Positions 61,734 through 64,000 of a stretch of DNA of 64,000 nt are shown here, piece after piece (within the stretch, counting starts at the first letter, position 1; each line of letters opens with the position of its first letter). A model generated the notes under the pieces. That model saw nothing but the letters and a program-made list of their open reading frames with translations, had not been told where the DNA came from and ran no database searches. Both the position numbers and the translations under genes were made by a program. This stretch comes from Streptomyces marinisediminis (GTDB lineage: Bacteria; Actinomycetota; Actinomycetes; Streptomycetales; Streptomycetaceae): positions 154,243-218,242 of the forward strand of contig NZ_JAPKFL010000007.1 in assembly GCF_026262575.1 (NCBI RefSeq), read 5' to 3'.

Positions 61734-62555
61734 CTACTGTGACAGACGGGCCCGATTGAGTACATAGCGCGTGAGCGGCAGGTAGTGGACCCGCGCCACA
61801 GCGTCATCGAGGGGCACGGCCACGCGCACGGTGCCCTCGGCCTCCGCGACGAACGGCGCGGGGTCGGCCGTGCCCGCCGGTCCGACCGCGTCGATACCGA
61901 GCTGACCTGCGCCGCAGAGCCAGCCGTGGTCACCGATCACCAGCTCCGGCACCCCCGCTCCGGCCGCCGCCAGGTCCGCGAGCGCCACCCGGAGCGGCAG
62001 GGGGGAGCGGCAGGGGGCACCCGGCGCATCGGGGGCGCACGGAAGCCCGTTCCCGCGCACCAATGCGACTCCTCGTACCGCGGTGAGGGTGTGCGCGCGC
62101 GGTCCGCCGGGGGCGGGCACGGCCACGCCACGGCCCTGCCGGGGCGTCAGCACCCGGCAGCCGGCGGCCTCCAGGGCGGCGGCCAGCGCCCCGAAGAAGT
62201 CCAGCAGCGACCGGGGCCGCCCCGTGCCGAGCAGCACGGCGGCCCGGCGGCGGGCGGCCGCGCCCAGCCGGTCCGCGAACGCGTCGAGCGCGTCGACGGT
62301 ACGGGCGGGATCGATCCGGCAGCCGGACGCGGCCACCGCGTCCGGAGACGTGCCGCACCGCTCGGCGACGAGGCCGACCAGCTCCACCACGCTCCACCGT
62401 CCGCGCGGCTCCAGGCCCAGCAGGGCACGCGGGTCCCGCGCGGCGAAGAGGCGGTACCGGTCCAGCCGGCCGCCGTCGGGGCGGCCGGGCTCCGCCACCG
62501 CACCGGGCGGGGCGGCCGAGGCGAGATGGGCCCGCAGGGCGTCGCTGCTCAACAC
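61734..62555 (-). CDS. conserved hypothetical protein (annotated phosphatase in relatives)
   Basis: A 273-residue cytoplasmic protein, Ala/Arg-rich, opening LSSDALRAHLASAAPPG. Recognisable elements are RYRLFAARDPRALLGLEPRG, a helical middle, VIGDHGWLCGAGQLGIDAVG, and a C-terminal VHYLPLTRYVLNRARLSQ. I cannot assign a catalytic motif; the phosphatase label used for related genes in this locus is from memory and weak. It lies between acuC and bdtA in the same orientation. Confidence 0.6.
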   Translation of the reverse strand: MLSSDALRAHLASAAPPGAVAEPGRPDGGRLDRYRLFAARDPRALLGLEPRGRWSVVELVGLVAERCGTSPDAVAASGCRIDPARTVDALDAFADRLGAAARRRAAVLLGTGRPRSLLDFFGALAAALEAAGCRVLTPRQGRGVAVPAPGGPRAHTLTAVRGVALVRGNGLPCAPDAPGAPCRSPLPLRVALADLAAAGAGVPELVIGDHGWLCGAGQLGIDAVGPAGTADPAPFVAEAEGTVRVAVPLDDAVARVHYLPLTRYVLNRARLSQ

Positions 62556-62608
62556 CCTGCGTATGGTGCCGGTTGACCCGGCGCCAGGGGGCGGAACGCG
62601 TCCGCGTC

Positions 62609-62689
62609 ACCCGATGCGGTGGGGCACGGCCGGGCCGGTCCGGGCGCCCCGGGCGGTGCGGTGGCCGCAGCCGCGTGCCCCACCGGGTG
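62609..62689 (-). terminator. long hairpin after acuC
   Basis: GGTGGGGCACG (62618-62628) is exactly complementary to CGTGCCCCACC (62674-62684), and CACCC/GGGTG extend the outer stem. The 45-nt loop contains further GC-rich pairs. It abuts the acuC stop codon. Confidence 0.55.
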
Positions 62690-63862
62690 TCAGGGCAGCA
62701 GGCCGTGGGCCGGGAAGACGGCGCGGCGCGCGGCGAGCACCGCCTGGTCCAGCGCGTCGGCCGGGTCGTAGCCGGACGTCTCCCAGTCCCGCCACGTCGG
62801 CTCGCGACCGTCGGTCATCCGTCGCGGGGCGTCCTGCCGCGTGGCCGCGTAGACGGCCTGGCGCCACTCCTCGGGCACGGGCGTCTCCGGCGCGATCGGC
62901 TCCCCTGCGGCGATGGCCACCAGGTGCGTCCACGTGCGCGGTACGACGTCGACGACCGCGTACCCCCCGCCGCCGAGCGCGAGCCAGCGCCCCTCGGCGT
63001 ACGCGTGCGCCCAGTCGTGCAGCGCGCTCGCGGCGGCCCGTTGGGCGTCGACGGTCACCGCCAGGTGCGCCAGCGGGTCCTCCAGGTGCGTGTCCGCGCC
63101 GTGCTGGGTGACCAGCACCGTCGGCCGGAACGCCGCCAGCAGTTCCGGGACGACCGCGTGCAGGGCCCGCAGCCACCCCGCGTCCGCGATCCCGGGCGGC
63201 AGGGCGACGTTGACCGCGGAGCCCTCGGCCCGCGCGCCGCCGGACTCCTCGGGCCAGCCGGTGCCCGGGAACAGGACGCGCGGGTGCTCGTGGAGCGAGA
63301 TCGTCAGCACCCGGGGGTCGTCCCAGAACGCCGCCTGCACCCCGTCGCCGTGGTGTACGTCGACGTCGACGTAGGCGACGCGTTCCGCCCCCAGCTCCAG
63401 CAGCCGGGCGATGGCCAGGGCGGCGTCGTTGTAGACGCAGAAGCCCGCCGCCGAGCCCGGCATGGCGTGGTGGAGCCCGCCGGCGAAGTTGACGGCGTGC
63501 CGCGCCGCACCCCGCCAGATCGCGTCGGCGGCCCCGAGCGACTGCCCGGCGATGAGCGCCGAGGCCTCGTGCATGCCGGCGAAGGCCGGGTCGTCCTCGG
63601 TGCCGAGCCCGTAGGAGCCGTCGGCCAGCGAGGGGTCGGCGGAGATTTTGCGCACGGCGTCGACGTAGTCGGCGCGGTGGACGAGCCCGAGCGTGGAGGG
63701 CCCGGCGGAGGGGGCCGCCACCACCTCGGCCCGGCGATCCAGGCCGAAGGCCCGGACGAGGCGCATGGTCAGGTCGAGACGAACCGGGTCCATGGGGTGC
63801 CCGGAACCGAAGTCGTACCCGGTCACCGCGTCGTCCCACATCACACGTGCTGTGCCGCTCAT
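62690..63862 (-). CDS. acuC: acetoin utilization/histone deacetylase family protein AcuC
   Basis: A 390-residue zinc amidohydrolase of the histone deacetylase fold. Motifs: GLHHAMPGSAAGFCVYNDAA with the catalytic His pair, YVDVDVHHGDGVQ carrying Asp/His zinc ligands, VTQHGADTHLEDPL with the third ligand Asp, and LALGGGGYAVVDV. AcuC deacetylates proteins such as acetyl-CoA synthetase in Bacillus. ATG 63862 starts SGTARVMWDDAVTGYDFG. It is transcribed leftward, downstream of the rRNA operon terminator. Confidence 0.9.
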   Translation of the reverse strand: MSGTARVMWDDAVTGYDFGSGHPMDPVRLDLTMRLVRAFGLDRRAEVVAAPSAGPSTLGLVHRADYVDAVRKISADPSLADGSYGLGTEDDPAFAGMHEASALIAGQSLGAADAIWRGAARHAVNFAGGLHHAMPGSAAGFCVYNDAALAIARLLELGAERVAYVDVDVHHGDGVQAAFWDDPRVLTISLHEHPRVLFPGTGWPEESGGARAEGSAVNVALPPGIADAGWLRALHAVVPELLAAFRPTVLVTQHGADTHLEDPLAHLAVTVDAQRAAASALHDWAHAYAEGRWLALGGGGYAVVDVVPRTWTHLVAIAAGEPIAPETPVPEEWRQAVYAATRQDAPRRMTDGREPTWRDWETSGYDPADALDQAVLAARRAVFPAHGLLP

Positions 63863-63897
63863 GCCGCCACCGTATCGACCGCGGATGGCACAAAAAA

Positions 63898-63935
63898 GAG
63901 TTGTGGCCCATGCCACACGGCATGGGCCACAACTC
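63898..63935 (-). terminator. rRNA operon terminator
   Basis: A perfect 17-bp stem (63898-63914 with 63919-63935) closes an ACAC loop, followed on the minus strand by CTTTTTTGTG (63888-63897). It lies 8 bp past the 5S rRNA 3' end and is a classic intrinsic terminator. Confidence 0.9.
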
Positions 63936-63943
63936 ATAAAATT

Positions 63944-64000
63944 TGTTCGGCGGCGTCCTACTCTCCCACACACTCCCGCATGCAGTACCATCGGCGCTGA
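63944..64000 (-). rRNA. rrf: 5S ribosomal RNA, 3' part (cut by window edge)
   Basis: On the minus strand the edge reads TCAGCGCCGATGGTACTGCA, then GTGGGAGAGTAGGACGCCGC and CGAACA, which is the conserved 3' half of actinobacterial 5S rRNA. The remaining half, and presumably 23S and 16S rRNA genes, lie to the right of the window. Its mature 3' end is set at 63944 by comparison with Streptomyces 5S. Confidence 0.92.

Noticed and set aside
63607..63971. Minus-strand extension of acuC upstream to 63991
   Set aside because: The longer frame would translate through the rRNA terminator and 5S gene; ATG 63862 starts the conserved domain.

Overview
The window is high-GC (about 73 percent) DNA with almost exclusively G/C third codon positions, many GTG starts, 4-bp ATGA/GTGA gene overlaps and a gene set typical of Streptomyces. 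That set includes futalosine-pathway menaquinone genes, bldN-rsbN, rex-hemACDB, XRE/DUF397 pairs, class I LysRS and the cytochrome c System II genes. I read it as a chromosomal segment of a Streptomyces or a close relative. It ends inside the 5S gene of an rRNA operon that is transcribed leftward.

Layout. 1-2.9 kb: the 5' end of rfbB, a tiny hydrophobic ORF, an XRE/TPR regulator and a secreted HEXXH protease. 3-8.9 kb: a DUF2087 protein, a FadD-type ligase, a DAACS symporter preceded by a cysteine-rich leader peptide, a DUF4229 protein and a GNAT. 8.9-22.7 kb: a menaquinone cluster (mqnE, Lrp regulator, ubiX, then mqnP-mqnL). Between ubiX and mqnP lies about 8.4 kb of accessory DNA: rhomboid protease, two PH-domain membrane proteins with a divergent TetR, a GH64 beta-1,3-glucanase under a LacI-type operator, four overlapping tiny genes, and a low-GC XRE regulator with two tandem DUF397 genes. 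22.8-32 kb: a PLDc_N protein, a deacetylase-like lipoprotein, DinB, then the leftward ccsB-resB-ccdA-resA cytochrome c maturation operon, a phosphatase and hemL. 32-42.7 kb: small Streptomyces proteins, an ABC transporter pair, an SDR, an ArsR-MFS pair, RtcB and two paralogous lipoproteins. 42.8-48 kb: a DUF2637 protein and divergent lysS/argS. 48-54.2 kb: the leftward rex-hemA-hemC-hemD-hemB operon with a Rex operator in front of it. 54.4-64 kb: glutaredoxin, HAD phosphatase, the developmental sigma factor bldN with its anti-sigma rsbN, an acyltransferase/epimerase pair, a 32-residue AURKAIP1-type ribosomal protein, a BdtA-like DNA-binding protein, acuC and the end of an rRNA operon.

Functionally the centre of the window is a respiration neighbourhood: menaquinone synthesis, cytochrome c assembly and heme synthesis (hemL, hemACDB), with a redox sensor (Rex) controlling the last of these. 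The notable regulatory DNA I found by eye is: a cysteine-type attenuator leader, a TetR palindrome, a LacI-type operator, a Rex box, a candidate sigma-BldN promoter ahead of rsbN, and several perfect palindromic terminators. I saw no tRNA genes, CRISPR arrays, insertion sequences or replication origin.
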